The notes: generated from the sequence alone by a model not told the origin. A DNA stretch of 64,000 nt from an uncultured Bacteriovorax sp. (GCA_946480715.1 CAMLKK010000003.1:121033-185032); one strand, 5' to 3'. Counted from the first letter of the stretch, positions 1-9,713 are shown. Numbers and translations are program-made.

Positions 1-2811
1 GTCAGCAACTTCTTCTTCTGTTTTTGCTTTTTTACATTTCCATAACTGGTTTTTTACATTTGTCAGATCACCACACTCGATAGTGTTGTATTTTTCATCG
101 CCGGCCCAACACATCTTTTTCAATCTGTATTTATTTTCGATGGCATTAATATCATTCATGCTGAAACCATTGAGACGGGCAATCCCTGGATTGTAGACGT
201 TCATATGGTATCCGATTCTAAAAAGTCTCAACTTAGAAAAATCAATTGTGTCTGTCTGGAATAATGGAAATTGGAATTTCTCATTGACTCCCGTCATGAA
301 CTTTTTCAATCGTTTTTCACTAAGCGCCCAGCCTTGCTTAACATCCGATACAGATAAAAATTTCTGCTCGAATTTATTTTCTTCATTTACTGATGCTTCA
401 AAACGAATACTTTGAGTGAAGGAACTTCCAAAAAAAGTTTGTCCTGGATTTTTGTCGGCTTCTTCATTAATTGAAACGTCATCAGTTTTTGTAGAAAGAT
501 AATAGTTTACGAGTTGCTTAGAGAAAGCTTCGACGTTGAATCCCGTCATGAAATCTTTTGTTAAGCTAAAATACTTTCCGTAAACTCCATCTTTCGCCTT
601 TAAATCGAATAAGGTTCTTCCTTTAACTGATTTCATTCTCCAGAATAAAAATGAAAGCCCTGTTGATCTGTCTTTATATTGAGCATCCAGGCTTACTGGA
701 GTTGTCACTGAGTCTAACAATTCAAAGTTATGGTCTTTTAAAACGTTATAAACACCAAGTGCATGTGTATAGAGCTCTGGATTTTCTTCCAGATCTCCGG
801 AGAAATTGATCATATATGATTTAATTCCGTAATGACCTTTATCAAATCTTCCGTTAATTTTTACAATTGGAATGTAATTACTCACTTGAAAACTGAGATC
901 TAAATTTTTAACGAAACCTTTATCATCATAGATCTGCAGCACTTTTGGACTTTTCTTATAAAGGTGAATACGTTTAACAATGGTCGCTCCACCACTAACA
1001 CCTACACCTGCGCCGATCATTCCTTGAGTGAAATTTAATTTCACTGCAGCAGTTGGCATAATTCTGTCTGTAATTAAAAGCGATTCTCCTACGGCCAGAT
1101 TTTTATCAATGTCCGAAAGGAGTTCCTGGATCTGCTTTGTTTTTTCATCCGCTGCATTCGTTGAGTTCTTAATATCAGCAAGTGAGAAGAATTTTTCTTT
1201 GAGTGAACGTTTCATCAAACCAACAAACATATTTTTATACGGCTCTTTTAAACTTTCTTTCAAACTTTTCACTGGTTTCAAATGAGTATAAGAGCGAACA
1301 AAAGATGATGAAACTTTAACTGTTGAAGTAAGATCCGGTCCAATTCCTTCAATACCAACAAAGAGCCCTAAATCAGCACGAGCTCCAAAAGTATCTGCAA
1401 GCTGAACGAGGTTATCTGTTCCTAGATAATTTCCCAGAACGATATCGCGAGAGAATAAAATATCTCCGTTGATAACAGGACTCCACCAAGCTCCAATCCC
1501 AATCGGCAACAACTCACCTGTTTCAACAAAATGGTCATGCCCTCTTTTGAATAATTTTTGAAAATATTCGGCACGAGCTTCACCAATTTCGTAAGCAGTC
1601 AGCTGTTCATTGAATTTCGCGATGAGATTATCAATGACGTTACTTTGAACTTTCGAATACAAAAAAAAGCGAATTTCATCGAGTGGTGATTGCGCATCTC
1701 CATAGGCAAATCGCGAAGCATACCCCGGAAATTCTTTTTGAACGAGTTTACCTTCGACGACAATTTGTCCCACTGTGATTTTCGAATTGAATGGTATTTC
1801 AGCAATCTTTACGTCCATTAAACATTTATTTAAAGAATTTCTTCTCGAAATTAATTTTTCAGCTACAACTTCAGCAACCCCAGATGGGAAATAGGCATTC
1901 TTTACGGCCTTCACAAAATCTTCACGTTTAAGTTTGTTCAATCGTTTCATCATCCAGGTTGCATCGTCGATTGATGTATTAAATTCGTTTGCCGTGAAAT
2001 GCGAAAGTATGACTGCCTTATTATCAATCTTGCAGCTGACCCAACTGAATTTATTAATGCTCTCTCCAAGATCGAGTAGTGCATATGGCACAACGAGAGA
2101 GCGAAGAGTTCGACTGTTAATAGTTTGAGTTGGAAGACCCATTGAAACGTTATAGAAATCGAATTCATTAGGTTCTGTAACGGCGATATCTCTGAGTTCC
2201 AGAGACAAAGTGTCGCGATTAATGTTGTTCACCGTGGCCCATCTTTCAGAAGCCCCGAAGGTGGCTTTTGGGACTTCATGTTTGATGAAGTTATCCATGA
2301 CCATTTGTGAACTGAATTGAATGTTGAGTTTTGAGATGTACTTCATTGCCGGAATTTTGTACCCGAGCTTTCTTAAAAGATTTTTTCTAAGTAGAAGTGT
2401 GTGTAACGTTTTATCCAAATGGATGGTATAGATTTTATTTCCATTTGTTGGAATGGCATTAAATCGGTAGAGACCAGATGCTGAATCAATCTTTCCTTCA
2501 TACGAAAGTTCGTCACCTTCGTTAATAGCGATTTCTTCCTGATCGTTAACTTCATTTTCAACATTATTCCAAATATCATTTTGTTTTGGATTTAAAGATG
2601 AAAGATCAATTTTCTTAGCTGTCTCTAAGTTTTGCGCTTCTCTACTCGTCAGCACTTTATTGTTGTAAAGAAGATCATCGCTTGGAATTCTTAATCCCTT
2701 TTGCAGTGGAATAAAGGATTCATTGGCAACGGCCCCCTCGAGCGCTAGCAAAAGCCCCAACGCCAATAAAAGGGAATAAAAGCTGAGAAGCAATTTGTTT
2801 TGAGTTTTCAT
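1..2811 (-). CDS. large exported protein of unknown function (partial, C-terminus outside window)
   Basis: The minus frame is open from the ATG at 2811 to the left edge of the window, 937 codons without a stop, so the C-terminus is missing. The N-terminus has a classical signal peptide: a charged start (MKTQNK), a Leu-rich core and a likely cleavage site after AVA near residue 28-30. No further convincing membrane span follows, so the mature protein is probably periplasmic or surface-exposed. A Trp-containing stretch (GIGAWWSP) lies near residue 435 and a Gly-rich stretch (GMIGAGVGVSGGAT) near residue 600; cysteines are few. I recognise no family. The gene is divergent from the sensor kinase at 2976, with 164 bases between them for both promoters. 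Shadow frames inside it are ignored because this frame alone stays open throughout. Confidence 0.8.
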   Translation of the reverse strand, partial: MKTQNKLLLSFYSLLLALGLLLALEGAVANESFIPLQKGLRIPSDDLLYNNKVLTSREAQNLETAKKIDLSSLNPKQNDIWNNVENEVNDQEEIAINEGDELSYEGKIDSASGLYRFNAIPTNGNKIYTIHLDKTLHTLLLRKNLLRKLGYKIPAMKYISKLNIQFSSQMVMDNFIKHEVPKATFGASERWATVNNINRDTLSLELRDIAVTEPNEFDFYNVSMGLPTQTINSRTLRSLVVPYALLDLGESINKFSWVSCKIDNKAVILSHFTANEFNTSIDDATWMMKRLNKLKREDFVKAVKNAYFPSGVAEVVAEKLISRRNSLNKCLMDVKIAEIPFNSKITVGQIVVEGKLVQKEFPGYASRFAYGDAQSPLDEIRFFLYSKVQSNVIDNLIAKFNEQLTAYEIGEARAEYFQKLFKRGHDHFVETGELLPIGIGAWWSPVINGDILFSRDIVLGNYLGTDNLVQLADTFGARADLGLFVGIEGIGPDLTSTVKVSSSFVRSYTHLKPVKSLKESLKEPYKNMFVGLMKRSLKEKFFSLADIKNSTNAADEKTKQIQELLSDIDKNLAVGESLLITDRIMPTAAVKLNFTQGMIGAGVGVSGGATIVKRIHLYKKSPKVLQIYDDKGFVKNLDLSFQVSNYIPIVKINGRFDKGHYGIKSYMINFSGDLEENPELYTHALGVYNVLKDHNFELLDSVTTPVSLDAQYKDRSTGLSFLFWRMKSVKGRTLFDLKAKDGVYGKYFSLTKDFMTGFNVEAFSKQLVNYYLSTKTDDVSINEEADKNPGQTFFGSSFTQSIRFEASVNEENKFEQKFLSVSDVKQGWALSEKRLKKFMTGVNEKFQFPLFQTDTIDFSKLRLFRIGYHMNVYNPGIARLNGFSMNDINAIENKYRLKKMCWAGDEKYNTIECGDLTNVKNQLWKCKKAKTEEEVAD

Positions 2812-2975
2812 AATGCTGGATTCGGTGCAAAAAATGATCCAGATTTAGGGTCATGATTCCAGTGAATTAGAAAATGACAGCTGTCTAAATTTTAAACAGC
2901 TGTGACAACGACGAACACTTCACATGACTTAAGAATAAATTAAATGTCGCAACTGGCCCCTTTAGAGTTAAATCT

Positions 2976-5900
2976 TTGGCAATGCCACTGAAGAATCTTT
3001 TTTCATTCACAAAACCACAGATTTCCCAAGACAAGAGTTCATACCTCTTGATGACTAATCTTATTTTTGCCCTCTATTTTATTTGTGCAAATCTCGGATT
3101 GAAACTCGCTACTTTGAATGAAACTGTATCCCCTGTCTGGCCAGCTACCGGAGTAGCGATTGGTGCAATTACCTTTTTTGGATTCCGCTATCTTCCCTCT
3201 ATTTTTTTGGGAGCATTACTTACAAATTACTTAGTGAAAGTTCCTCCTCCTTGTGCTCTAACGATGGCACTAGGAAATACAATGGAAGCATTTGTAGGAG
3301 CAGCGATTATTCTTGCCCTAAGAGAAAGGAAGCATTGGTTTAGTTATTACTGTAAAACTGTTTCAGTAATGAGCGCTTCAATGATTGCAGCAGCTGTGAG
3401 TGCAACGATTGGAGTTTTTTCTCTCATCATATTTAAAGCAACGGCATTTAACGACATCGGCCACTTGTGGTTAACATGGTGGACGGGAGATGCTTTAGGC
3501 GGGATTATTATTCTTCCCCTATTTTTCATGTTGATGGATCCAGAGGAAAGAGAAGAAAGCATCTCCATTTCCATTCCCCAGGTAGCGAGTTTATTTTTAA
3601 TCGGTGGACTCTTAAGTTGGGCCTTATTTTTTACGAGCATTGGCGCTCCTTTTCTCTTTCTCGTATTTCCTTATTTGCTTTATTGTGTCGTTCGTTCAGG
3701 AATCAAGGGTGTCACTATTGCGACTCTCGCCATCTGTTTTTTAGGAATTATCGCTGTTAAAGAAGGTTACGGTGTCTTTCTAAATGGAAGTGTAAATGCA
3801 AATTACATTAACGTTCAGTTCTTCCTAGCTAGCATGGGATTGTGTTCACTTGTTTTAACTGATTTGAAAAAAGTTGCCCTTTTAAAAAAGCCGTCATTAG
3901 TTTTGATTCTTACCTGGCTGGTCGCGGGCCTCGTCTTTACGGCCTACCATACAAGAACCAAAAAAATGTTGGAGGCCCATTACCATAAAGTGGTTCAAGA
4001 AATGCCTCAAGTCGTTCAAGAGCGCATGACACTTTATTTTACAGCTCTACAAAATGGGGCCAGTCTCTTTGCGGCCAGCACTGAGGTGACTCGCGATGAG
4101 TGGAGAAGTTTTATTAATCAGGGTGACTATTTTTCGTCTCTTCCTGGTCTAAAATACATTGGAGTTATTTTTCCAATCGAAAAGAAAAATATTCAAAGCT
4201 TTGTAAAAAAACAGCAAAAAGATTTTCCACCATTTAATTATTCTCGATTTAATGGTTTAAGAAATGAAAACGAAGCTTATGTCATAACTTTTTTAGAACC
4301 TATGGCCTTTGGTCAAGATCGAGTTGGTTTTGATATTAATAGTGAAGAAAAAAGAGCGCGAGCAGCTGAATTGGCCAGGGATACTGGAAAACCTCAGATC
4401 TCTAATCAAGTCATGCTTGATGTTGGCTCAGGACCAAAGCCAACAATCATCGCCTACCTTCCATTCTTTAAAAATGGTGTCCGATTTCTTGATCGAACAG
4501 AAAGAAGAAAAATGCATCAAGGCTGGATTTACGCACCCATTGTTGTTCACGAATTTTTCTCGGCACTATTCCCTAAAAATAGTCACGACGAAATTACTTT
4601 CAGTCTTTATGAGAATGAAAACGGTGCTCCACTTTATAGCAGCATTGATTTCAAGTCGACTCCCGGTGAAGAGACAATTGTTCCAATCATGTTAGGTGAT
4701 AAGCAAATTCTTTTTCATGCAAAACGTTCGTTGAGCTATATGCATTCTCAAGATGATTTCTCATCGTGGACAGGAGCTTTAACGGCGATATTAAGTGTTC
4801 TCCTTGGAACTTTTATCGTCACTTTGCAAGCGGCAAGAAGTAAGGCCCAAGAAGAAGCGGCAAAATATAATGACGAATTAAAATCATCAGAGGAACTTCT
4901 CAAATTTGCGCTTGAGGGTTCCGGAGATAGTGTGTGGGAAGTTGATTATCAACACGAGATTGTCACATTCAATTATCTTTTTGGTAAAATGATGGGATAT
5001 CAACATCCTCAACCAATGACATTTACTTTTGAAAACTTTTCAAAAAATGTTCACCCGGAAGACATAGATAGAGTGCTTGAGGAATTTCATAGTTCAGTGG
5101 AACAAGGTCTCGACTACCAAAGTGAATACAGACTTCGAAATCAAAATGGTACTTTCAAATGGTTTTTATCCCGCGGCCGAGTTGTAAAGCGTGATGTTCG
5201 AGGAAATGCGCTCAGAATAGTTGGAACTATTTCTGACGTAACTTCTCGTAAATATATTGAAGAAAAAGCAGCGAATGAACGAGCTAAGTTTGAATCTATT
5301 TTTGAACACTCACACGATGCCATTATTTTGATCAGTGAAAACTACAGACCTCTTGAATGCAATATTGCTGCTGTAAAAATGTTTGGTTTTAAAACCAAGC
5401 CTGAATTTCTGGATCAAAATCACCGCTTTCTGTCAGTGCTTCCTTATTCGAATCAAAAAAATGGAATTGAATGGGAATTTACTCGCAAAAATGGTGATCT
5501 CTTTCCAGCAGAAGTAAATTTTAGCTCATTTATTTACGACGGACAAAAAGTCATTCAAGTTAACATTAAAGATTTAACTGAAAAAAAAATTTACGAAACT
5601 TCCTTACGCAAACAACGAGATCTCCTTGTAGCTTCGGCTAAAATGTCTTCACTAGGTGAAATGGCCGGTGGAATCGCTCATGAAATCAATAATCCTCTCA
5701 CCATTGTTATCGGTAAGATTTCCCAACTTAAGCGTAATATAAAAAATCTCGACAGTGAACGTGTTGATGAAGATCTGCAGACTATCGAAACAACCGCGAA
5801 AAGAATTGCAGCGATCATCAAAGGTCTTAAGGCCTTCTCAAGAAATGCGGAACAAGATAACAAGCAAAAGGTCGTCATTCCTGGTCTTATTAAAGATCTC

Positions 5901-6344
5901 TTTGAACTCTCAAAAGAAAGATTTAAATTTCATCAGATTGATTTGAGCTTCGAGCAACATTGTAAAGATCCCGTTATCGTCAATGCTCGAGCTGCGCAAC
6001 TTTTGCAAGTGATGGTCAACTTATTAAATAATGCATTTGATGCAGTCGAAAAACTGGATGAGAAATGGGTTAAACTTGAATTAAAAAATATTCAAGGTCA
6101 CTGCGTGATCATGATCACTGATAGTGGTCCAGGAATTGAACAGCGAATCCTTGATAAAATCATGACTCCCTTCTTTACAACTAAACCAGTTGATAAAGGT
6201 ACGGGATTAGGTCTGAGTATTTCTAAAACAATTATCGAAGAACACGGTGGAAAACTTTATTATGATGGCAGCTCAGGACATACACGTTTTGTTATTGAGC
6301 TGCCGATGTTAAATGAATGGGATCAACCGATGGAATTGCACTAA
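2976..6344 (+). CDS. membrane sensor histidine kinase (MASE1-CHASE-PAS-PAS-HisKA-HATPase)
   Basis: Inner-membrane sensor kinase of 1122 residues. Residues about 25-310 contain some eight hydrophobic segments with the MASE1 pattern (SPVWPATGVAIGA). A CHASE-like extracytoplasmic domain follows at about 345-560, then a membrane helix near 590-612. Two PAS domains (about 630-760 and 765-880) precede the HisKA dimerisation helix, where His902 lies in GGIAHEINNP. The ATPase has the N box NLLNNAFDAV, G1 DSGPGIE and G2 GTGLGLS. There is no receiver domain and no partner regulator beside it, so its target is unknown. The start used here is TTG with a weak AGAG eight bases upstream; ATG at 2982 is an equally possible start. 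Its stop overlaps the convergent gene's stop by a few bases. The MASE1 and CHASE calls rest on pattern recognition; the kinase core is certain. Confidence 0.93.
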   Translation: MAMPLKNLFSFTKPQISQDKSSYLLMTNLIFALYFICANLGLKLATLNETVSPVWPATGVAIGAITFFGFRYLPSIFLGALLTNYLVKVPPPCALTMALGNTMEAFVGAAIILALRERKHWFSYYCKTVSVMSASMIAAAVSATIGVFSLIIFKATAFNDIGHLWLTWWTGDALGGIIILPLFFMLMDPEEREESISISIPQVASLFLIGGLLSWALFFTSIGAPFLFLVFPYLLYCVVRSGIKGVTIATLAICFLGIIAVKEGYGVFLNGSVNANYINVQFFLASMGLCSLVLTDLKKVALLKKPSLVLILTWLVAGLVFTAYHTRTKKMLEAHYHKVVQEMPQVVQERMTLYFTALQNGASLFAASTEVTRDEWRSFINQGDYFSSLPGLKYIGVIFPIEKKNIQSFVKKQQKDFPPFNYSRFNGLRNENEAYVITFLEPMAFGQDRVGFDINSEEKRARAAELARDTGKPQISNQVMLDVGSGPKPTIIAYLPFFKNGVRFLDRTERRKMHQGWIYAPIVVHEFFSALFPKNSHDEITFSLYENENGAPLYSSIDFKSTPGEETIVPIMLGDKQILFHAKRSLSYMHSQDDFSSWTGALTAILSVLLGTFIVTLQAARSKAQEEAAKYNDELKSSEELLKFALEGSGDSVWEVDYQHEIVTFNYLFGKMMGYQHPQPMTFTFENFSKNVHPEDIDRVLEEFHSSVEQGLDYQSEYRLRNQNGTFKWFLSRGRVVKRDVRGNALRIVGTISDVTSRKYIEEKAANERAKFESIFEHSHDAIILISENYRPLECNIAAVKMFGFKTKPEFLDQNHRFLSVLPYSNQKNGIEWEFTRKNGDLFPAEVNFSSFIYDGQKVIQVNIKDLTEKKIYETSLRKQRDLLVASAKMSSLGEMAGGIAHEINNPLTIVIGKISQLKRNIKNLDSERVDEDLQTIETTAKRIAAIIKGLKAFSRNAEQDNKQKVVIPGLIKDLFELSKERFKFHQIDLSFEQHCKDPVIVNARAAQLLQVMVNLLNNAFDAVEKLDEKWVKLELKNIQGHCVIMITDSGPGIEQRILDKIMTPFFTTKPVDKGTGLGLSISKTIIEEHGGKLYYDGSSGHTRFVIELPMLNEWDQPMELH

Positions 6345-7534
6345 TTCTTGAGAAGTGAAAAAGCGCTCATATAAGCAATGTACTCACGAACAATCGTTGT
6401 AGAGTTTTTTCCATCATGTTGTACTGAGCATGTTCCAGGCTTAGGAATCCCAGTAAATAACACTTTATCGCACACAACTTCTGCCTGACATTTTTTAAAA
6501 TCACACTCGATCTGCGGTCTCGTGAATGGATTGTAAGTATAATCTTTTGTCACAACAGCAAGTTCTAAATTTTCTTCACATTCACGTCTTAAATCTTTTT
6601 TCGAACTCACTGGGCAGAGAAAATCGAATACTGCTTTCTTATAAGTTTCAATTGTAGAATCAGACTTTAAATTCACGATGCTTGTTTGTGAAAGTAAATT
6701 GCGGGCCATTGCTCTTTGACAATCTTCCTGTGAATTGTTCACACAAAACCACTTAAAGAACGGAAGTCCTCCATCGCGGTATGAACCCCAGAAACCAAAG
6801 TAAGCCGTATTATCTGGTTTTAAACGTAGACAGTATCCTGCTTTACAACTTTGAGGTTGATCAAATGAAAGAGCATTTGTTTCACTCCAATCCTTACTTG
6901 GAGCATAACCTTCTTCTTCAAGATAAAAATGTCCATCAGAGTGCAAACGTTGAAAGTTTGTTGAAGTTAAAGAACCTGCAACTGGAAGCCCCCACATTTT
7001 TGAAAGTGCCGGTGCGAGTACAAATCCTGAATTGCATCCGTGAAGAATAACGTAAGCACCTTTTAGAAAGTTAGCTTTCAGCGATTCGATACCGCTCGTT
7101 TTCTGATTAAATCTATGAGTTCTGCTGTTGATATGAATACCAAATTGCGCTGAACTGTGGCTGAAAATATCTAAGGAAAGTATTTTTGGAAATTTTTTTA
7201 ATTCGCTCAGAAGATCATCACCATCCATTGTTTTTTTACTAGTTTCATGTATTGTAAAACCCCACTTTTTCAGCGCGCCTTCATTGCCCATTTCTTCTTC
7301 TTTAACGGCAATCATGACAATCTGTTCGTCTTTATTAATCTCTTTGTATTTTTCAGCTTTCGCTTTTGCAACTTCCTGGAAAAGGAGTTTTAAGTCGTCT
7401 CCAGCTGCCGCGACAATTACTCTGGTTGGTTTTTTAGAATCTATTTTTTGATCACCATATGATGTGATGAAATATTCGGCGTTCGCTCCTGCACTTAAAA
7501 ATAAGCAAAACATTAAAGCTAAAACTTTCGACAT
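6341..7534 (-). CDS. exported protein with caspase-like (clan CD) H/C motif pair
   Basis: Exported protein of 397 residues. The ATG at 7534 is chosen over the TTG at 7546 because that TTG lies inside the sequence GGGGGA, which is the Shine-Dalgarno of the inner ATG. The signal peptide is residues 1-19 (cut after SAGANA). The core alternates hydrophobic strands: RVIVAAAG, QIVMIAV, ILSLDIFSHSS and AYVILHGCNSG, then LPVAGSLT. A His after one strand (His126, SHSS) and a Cys after the next (Cys167, HGCNSG) is the arrangement of the catalytic dyad of caspase-, CHAT- and gingipain-like peptidases. The C-terminal third is Cys-rich. Whether it is an active peptidase is inference; I do not recognise an exact family. 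Its 3' end abuts the convergent sensor kinase. Confidence 0.75.
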   Translation of the reverse strand: MSKVLALMFCLFLSAGANAEYFITSYGDQKIDSKKPTRVIVAAAGDDLKLLFQEVAKAKAEKYKEINKDEQIVMIAVKEEEMGNEGALKKWGFTIHETSKKTMDGDDLLSELKKFPKILSLDIFSHSSAQFGIHINSRTHRFNQKTSGIESLKANFLKGAYVILHGCNSGFVLAPALSKMWGLPVAGSLTSTNFQRLHSDGHFYLEEEGYAPSKDWSETNALSFDQPQSCKAGYCLRLKPDNTAYFGFWGSYRDGGLPFFKWFCVNNSQEDCQRAMARNLLSQTSIVNLKSDSTIETYKKAVFDFLCPVSSKKDLRRECEENLELAVVTKDYTYNPFTRPQIECDFKKCQAEVVCDKVLFTGIPKPGTCSVQHDGKNSTTIVREYIAYMSAFSLLKN

Positions 7535-7557
7535 AGAATCCCCCAATTTAATGTGGG
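7535..7557 (-). promoter_or_regulatory. G-rich ribosome-binding site with complementary C-rich arm
   Basis: Reading on the minus strand, CCCCA is followed by an A/T-rich loop and then TGGGGGA four bases before the ATG at 7534. The CCCCA arm can pair with TGGGG and hide the ribosome-binding site. The leader of the gene at 16168 is very similar (CTCCA, loop containing ATTAAAT, GGGGG, TTCT, ATG). The pairing is seen; a regulatory role is inference. Confidence 0.35.
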
Positions 7558-7616
7558 GTATGTATCAAGGGGGGTGTGGATTAAGAAGAGATTGGGAACT
7601 TTTTACATGATTCTTT

Positions 7617-7648
7617 AAATAAAAAAGCCCCCATTTTATTGGGGGCCA
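7617..7648 (-). terminator. Rho-independent terminator of the lipoprotein gene
   Basis: Perfect six-base stem GCCCCC/GGGGGC (7627-7632 with 7641-7646) with an eight-base loop. On the minus strand it is followed by a T run (A run on the plus strand at 7621-7626). It lies directly downstream of the gene ending at 7675. Confidence 0.85.
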
Positions 7649-7674
7649 AATCGTTCAAGGTTGTGTTGAAAGAC

Positions 7675-8616
7675 TCAGAGGGAGATTCCAAACACTTCAG
7701 GAAGGAATTTGTGCTCAAGGTTTTGAGCGCTCGTTCCAATCTTAGTAGCAACCTTGGCGATAACATCTTCTTTAGCTTTGCTATCAACTGCTGCCTTTTG
7801 GATTTCTTCTAAAGAAACACCAGTTAAAGTTTTCAAGTCACTCATTAGAGCAAGTTGATCTTCAGCAGTTAGTTCACCATTAGTACGTGAAAGCATTTTT
7901 TCAACTTTCGCTCCTAGTGTAACCATCGACATACCTGTTTCGATGCTTACGTTGTAGACGAATGAAACCTTAGCAGCTTTCGCGAAGAATTTTTTCTGTT
8001 CTTGCTCGTGTGCCATTAAGCTTACGTCTGTAGATTCGTTTTCGTCTTCGTATAGGTATCCAGAATTTCTTCCTTCGTAGTATCCGCTAGAAAGTTGGTC
8101 TACAACTTCGTAGTCGTTTCCGTAACGGTCACCATTCAACTCACCTGAAAGAACATCACCTCTTTCAATGCTTCTGAATTCAGAAGCTACAGCGCGGTTA
8201 TTTGAGTAATAATCGTAATAAACGATTGAACGGATGTATTGTAGGCTTACAGCTTTATATTCGCTGAATTTAGCGTCGTAGATAACAAACCAATCATCTT
8301 GTCCTGCTTGCTGCGATCTCGCTGTTTCATTGCTGTAAAGCTCTATACGAGTTGAATAAGTACCATCAACTGAGTTGAGGTTTGAAACGAATTCAGAAGC
8401 TAAAATATTAGCTGATGAGTATTGGCCATAAGTTGATGTAGGAGTTGTTGGAGTTGTAGGTGTAGTTGGAGTTGATCCACCACCTGTTCCTGGAGAAGAT
8501 CCGCCACCTGTTGTTGGAGGTGGAACATACACACCGCCGCCGCCGCCGCCGCCACCGCTACAGCTTGCTAGAGTTAATAATGCTGCTAACATTGATACTT
8601 TTAATAGTGCGTTCAT
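7675..8616 (-). CDS. Gly-run lipoprotein, tandem paralog A
   Basis: Exported lipoprotein of 313 residues. The ATG at 8616 is preferred to the upstream one at 8670 because GAGGGGGA lies just before it and it gives a clean type II signal peptide ending in the lipobox LASC. The lipid-bearing Cys is followed by Ser, eight glycines and a Pro/Thr/Gly/Ser-rich linker, a flexible tether from the membrane. The folded part is highly similar to the product of the next gene upstream (8856-9713), including a Tyr-rich stretch (VYYDYYSNNRAV) and the C-terminal motif SAQNLE-KFLPEV. No family recognised. The two genes are a tandem duplication, each with its own terminator and matching upstream boxes, so they are probably transcribed separately. 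Confidence 0.85.
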   Translation of the reverse strand: MNALLKVSMLAALLTLASCSGGGGGGGGVYVPPPTTGGGSSPGTGGGSTPTTPTTPTTPTSTYGQYSSANILASEFVSNLNSVDGTYSTRIELYSNETARSQQAGQDDWFVIYDAKFSEYKAVSLQYIRSIVYYDYYSNNRAVASEFRSIERGDVLSGELNGDRYGNDYEVVDQLSSGYYEGRNSGYLYEDENESTDVSLMAHEQEQKKFFAKAAKVSFVYNVSIETGMSMVTLGAKVEKMLSRTNGELTAEDQLALMSDLKTLTGVSLEEIQKAAVDSKAKEDVIAKVATKIGTSAQNLEHKFLPEVFGISL

Positions 8617-8689
8617 GAAATCCCCCTCTTGAACCAGTTCATGTCGAATCACTCGACCTATAAGCAACAAGTAACACCACTAAAAATTT

Positions 8690-8717
8690 AAGTCGACCAT
8701 TTCACTCAACTTGTAAG
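8690..8717 (-). promoter_or_regulatory. conserved upstream element of lipoprotein paralog A
   Basis: This 28-base block matches the block at 9786-9813 upstream of the second lipoprotein gene at about 21 of 28 positions; both begin AAGTCGA and end TTGTAAG on the plus strand. In each copy a CAAGTAACA box starts exactly 22 bases before the block (8668 and 9764). The conserved spacing suggests a shared promoter or activator site. I could not place ordinary -35/-10 hexamers with confidence. Confidence 0.45.
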
Positions 8718-8800
8718 AAGATAAAATTTAAGTGGGATTCTTATGACACTGATTTAGTTTTTTTAAAGGAATTTGGTTTCGCTTTGATACCGAATTAAGC

Positions 8801-8834
8801 AAAAAAAAAGCCCCGCTTTCGCGGGGCCCTTTTT
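8801..8834. terminator. strong terminator downstream of lipoprotein paralog B
   Basis: Seven-base GC stem GCCCCGC/GCGGGGC (8810-8816 with 8821-8827) and a TTTC loop. On the minus strand it is followed by nine Ts, fitting termination of the gene ending at 8856. The plus side also has a short T run. Confidence 0.9.
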
Positions 8835-8855
8835 CTAACTCTATAAAAAATTCAA

Positions 8856-9713
8856 TTAAAGAGTGATACCTAAAACTTCTGGAAGGAATTTTTGCTCTAG
8901 GTTTTGAGCTGAAGTACCAACTTTAGCAGCAACCTTAGCAAGAACTTCTTCTTTTTTAGCTTTGTTTTCTGAAGCTTCTTTCATCTCTTCTAAGCTAACA
9001 CCTGTAAGAGATTTAAGATCGTTCATAACAGCAGCTTGATCTTGTTCTGTAAGCTCTCCGTTTCCACGTGAAAGCATTTTTTCAATTTTAGATCCAAGTG
9101 TAACCATTGACATAGATGTCTCGATGCTTACGTTGAAAACAAGAGAAACCTTAGCAGCTTTGTCGAAGAATTTCTTTTGTTCTTGTTCTTGAGCTAGCAA
9201 GCTTACGTCTGTCGTAGTTGCTTCGTCTTCGTAAAGGTATCCAGAGTTTCTTCCTTCGAAGTATCCAGATGAAAGACGATCAACAACTTCGTAATCGTTT
9301 CCGTAGTAGTCTCCGTTAACTTCGCCTGAAAGAACGTCTGATCTTTCGATTGAACGGAATTCAGAAGCTACAGCACGGTTGTTAGAATAGTAGTCGTAGT
9401 AAGTGATTGAACGGATGTATTGAAGTGAAACAGCTTTGTACTCTTGGTACTTAGCATCCCAGATAACAAACCAATCGTCTTGGCCTGGAGCTGCTGAACG
9501 AAGAGTTTCGTTCGTGTAAAGTTCAACATGTGATGAGTATGTTCCATCAACAGAGTTAAGTGAGTTAACGAATTCTGAAGCTAGGATGTTTGGTGAATAG
9601 TAAGTTCCGTAAGTAGAACCACCACCAGTTGATCCACCACCGCCGCCACCACCGCAGCTAGCAAGAGTTGCCATCATCGCTAATAGAGAAATTTTAAGCA
9701 AAGCTTTCATCAT
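8856..9713 (-). CDS. Gly-run lipoprotein, tandem paralog B
   Basis: Exported lipoprotein of 285 residues and close paralog of the product of 7675-8616. The start at 9713 (MMKALLK) is preferred over 9773: a GAGGGG Shine-Dalgarno stands five to six bases upstream, and this start gives a type II signal peptide ending in LASC. After the Cys comes a run of six or seven glycines, with a shorter linker than in paralog A. The remaining sequence, with its Tyr-rich central block and Glu/Lys-rich C-terminal helices, is similar along its whole length. Function unknown. The strongly repeated codon choices and strong terminator hint at high expression, which is inference. Confidence 0.85.
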   Translation of the reverse strand: MMKALLKISLLAMMATLASCGGGGGGGSTGGGSTYGTYYSPNILASEFVNSLNSVDGTYSSHVELYTNETLRSAAPGQDDWFVIWDAKYQEYKAVSLQYIRSITYYDYYSNNRAVASEFRSIERSDVLSGEVNGDYYGNDYEVVDRLSSGYFEGRNSGYLYEDEATTTDVSLLAQEQEQKKFFDKAAKVSLVFNVSIETSMSMVTLGSKIEKMLSRGNGELTEQDQAAVMNDLKSLTGVSLEEMKEASENKAKKEEVLAKVAAKVGTSAQNLEQKFLPEVLGITL

